A stretch of 5,164 bases of DNA from Pseudomonadota bacterium (GTDB lineage Bacteria; Pseudomonadota; Gammaproteobacteria; Burkholderiales; Burkholderiaceae_C): assembly GCA_023396625.1 (NCBI GenBank), contig JAEWVY010000370.1, positions 1 to 5,164 on the forward strand, read 5' to 3'. The translations under genes were made by a program, and so were the position numbers. The first letter of the stretch is position 1. Each line of letters begins with the position of its first letter. The notes under the pieces were generated by a model. The model was given only the letters and a program-made list of their open reading frames with translations, did no database searches and had not been told where the DNA came from. Below, piece after piece: positions 3,781 to 5,164 of this stretch.

Positions 3781-5164
3781 GTGGCGCTCAGAAGCATCAG
3801 CCTGAGGGACTTCGTGATCGTGCGCGAACTGACGCTGGATGTCCCGACAGGTTTCACCGCCCTGACCGGCGAAACCGGAGCCGGAAAATCCATTCTTATT
3901 GATGCCTTGCAAATGGCGCTGGGCGCCCGGGCCGACACGGGGATGATCCGTGAAGGCGCCTCGCGAACCGAGGTCAGCGTGGAGTTCGATTGCCCAGAGA
4001 ACGGTCTTGACTGGCTGGGAGAGGCCGGTTTCGAAGCGGACTCCACGCTTTTGCTTCGCCGCACGCTCGACACCCAGGGACGCAGTCGGGCCTGGATCAA
4101 CGGCAGTCCAGCCACCGCCACACAGTTGCGGGAGATTGGCGACCTGCTGCTGGACATCCACGGCCAGCACGCATGGCAGAGTCTCACCCGCCCAGAAGCC
4201 GTGCGGGGATTGCTCGACGCCTACGCCGGCATCGACACCGGGACGCTTTCCCACCTCTGGCAGAACTGGCGGACAGCGGAACACGCCCTGCGCGAGGCAC
4301 GCGCGGCGCAGGACACGCAGGCAAACGAACGGGAGCGCCTGGCCTGGCAGATCGGCGAAGTCGCCAAACTTGCTCCGGGCGTCGATGAATGGGATGAACT
4401 CAATGCCAGCCACACACGGCTGGCCCATGCACACGCACTCATCGAAGCGGTGGAAGCCGCCATTCAAACCCTGGAGGGAGAAAACGGGGGCGCGGTGGGC
4501 AACCTCTCGCGCGCCATCACCACACTGGCAGACCAGGTCCCGGTGGAGCCGGCACTCGGCGCTGTGGTCGACGTTCTTGAGTCGACCCTGGCCCAGGCGG
4601 AAGACGCCGTGCATTCGCTGCATGCCTGCCTGCGGCGCACCAGCCCGGACCCTGACCGCCTGCAGGTCCTCGACGATCGCCTGAATCTCTGGCTTTCCCT
4701 GGCGCGCCGCTACAAGTGCACGCCCGCAGAGCTGCCCGCCGTGCTGGCACGATGGCGGGACACGCTGTCCCGCCTGGACGCCGCCGCGGACCTGGAAGCC
4801 ATGGAGGCGGCCGAACGGTGCGCACGCCAGGCATTCCTCGAGGAGGCCCTTCGCTTGTCGAAGCAACGCCATCAGGCGGCCTCGCGACTGGCCCGGGCCA
4901 TCACGGCCGCGATGCAGGAACTTGGCATGGAAGGCGGGCGCTTCGAAGTTTCGCTTCAGAAACTGGAGCAACCCGCAAAAGCGGGACTGGAGGAAGTCAC
5001 CTTTCTTGTCGCAGGGCATGCCGGAAGCACGCCACGACCGGTAGGCAAGGTCGCCTCCGGCGGCGAGTTGTCGCGCATTGCGCTGGCCATCGCCGTCACG
5101 ACCAGTGAACTGGGCACGGCACAGACCTTGATCTTCGACGAGGTCGACGCCGGCATCGGCGGTG
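3781..5164 (+). CDS. recN: DNA repair protein RecN (3' end outside window)
   Basis: RecN is an SMC-like ATPase of double-strand-break repair and often belongs to the SOS response. The visible 461 residues cover most of the roughly 550-residue family length. Walker A GETGAGKS is at 30-37, and the Q-loop region DIHGQHAWQ follows near 125. A long Ala/Glu/Arg-rich coiled-coil section spans about 150-400. Then come the ABC signature VASGGELSR (424-432) and Walker B TLIFDEVDAGIGG (449-461), where the window ends. The frame is intact throughout. The start is GTG, set by the strong upstream ribosome site. It is 2 nt after nadK and surely co-transcribed with it. No separate promoter or LexA box was seen in the 2-nt gap or the end of nadK, so any SOS control must act upstream. 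Confidence 0.96.
   Translation, partial: MALRSISLRDFVIVRELTLDVPTGFTALTGETGAGKSILIDALQMALGARADTGMIREGASRTEVSVEFDCPENGLDWLGEAGFEADSTLLLRRTLDTQGRSRAWINGSPATATQLREIGDLLLDIHGQHAWQSLTRPEAVRGLLDAYAGIDTGTLSHLWQNWRTAEHALREARAAQDTQANERERLAWQIGEVAKLAPGVDEWDELNASHTRLAHAHALIEAVEAAIQTLEGENGGAVGNLSRAITTLADQVPVEPALGAVVDVLESTLAQAEDAVHSLHACLRRTSPDPDRLQVLDDRLNLWLSLARRYKCTPAELPAVLARWRDTLSRLDAAADLEAMEAAERCARQAFLEEALRLSKQRHQAASRLARAITAAMQELGMEGGRFEVSLQKLEQPAKAGLEEVTFLVAGHAGSTPRPVGKVASGGELSRIALAIAVTTSELGTAQTLIFDEVDAGIGG

Noticed and set aside
3754..5019. Long minus-strand open frame (421 codons) across recN
   Set aside because: It is antisense to an intact RecN frame with Walker A, signature and Walker B motifs, and has no recognisable protein features.
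1..5164. tRNA, rRNA, CRISPR array or insertion sequence
   Set aside because: No cloverleaf, regular spaced repeats, transposase frame or IS ends were found on reading either strand.

Overview
The window holds the replication and coat end of an integrated filamentous phage (inovirus; about positions 1-2880) joined directly to two host housekeeping genes, nadK and a recN cut by the window end (2882-5164). The host looks like a high-GC betaproteobacterium, probably Burkholderiales. The nadK-recN order is usual there and the NadK N-terminus has the form I associate with that group. This assignment comes from family memory, not a search.

Phage part, minus strand, read right to left: replication initiation protein (2017-1043), single-stranded DNA-binding protein (983-669), two small single-span membrane proteins that are probably minor coat proteins (669-445 and 452-243), and the precursor of the major coat protein (238-29). 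A GC-rich hairpin follows the coat gene. These five genes are tightly packed, with TGATG and short overlaps linking several of them. The order Rep - SSB - two small membrane proteins - CoatB-like coat is that of Pf-type and CTX-type inoviruses. The adsorption protein, pVI-like and Zot/pI morphogenesis genes would lie off the left edge.

Phage part, control region (2018-2880): a small membrane protein of unknown role (2219-2467, plus), a cluster of three similar 17-bp operator-like dyads (2502-2575), and a small Cro/DUF3693-type regulator (2603-2866, plus). A candidate minus-strand ORF (2268-2014) overlaps the Rep start by ATGA. The regulator faces away from Rep, as RstR does from RstA in CTXphi. 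No integrase or transposase is visible. XerCD-dependent integration is the simplest idea, but no canonical dif site was recognised.

Junction: the regulator stop codon is 15 nt before the nadK ATG, on the same strand. A perfect 12-8-12 inverted repeat (2848-2879) spans the join, and nadK has no visible Shine-Dalgarno sequence. The prophage therefore seems to have separated nadK-recN from its native upstream region and placed NAD kinase and an SOS repair gene downstream of a phage regulator gene. This junction, with the three-operator array, is the most interesting part of the window.
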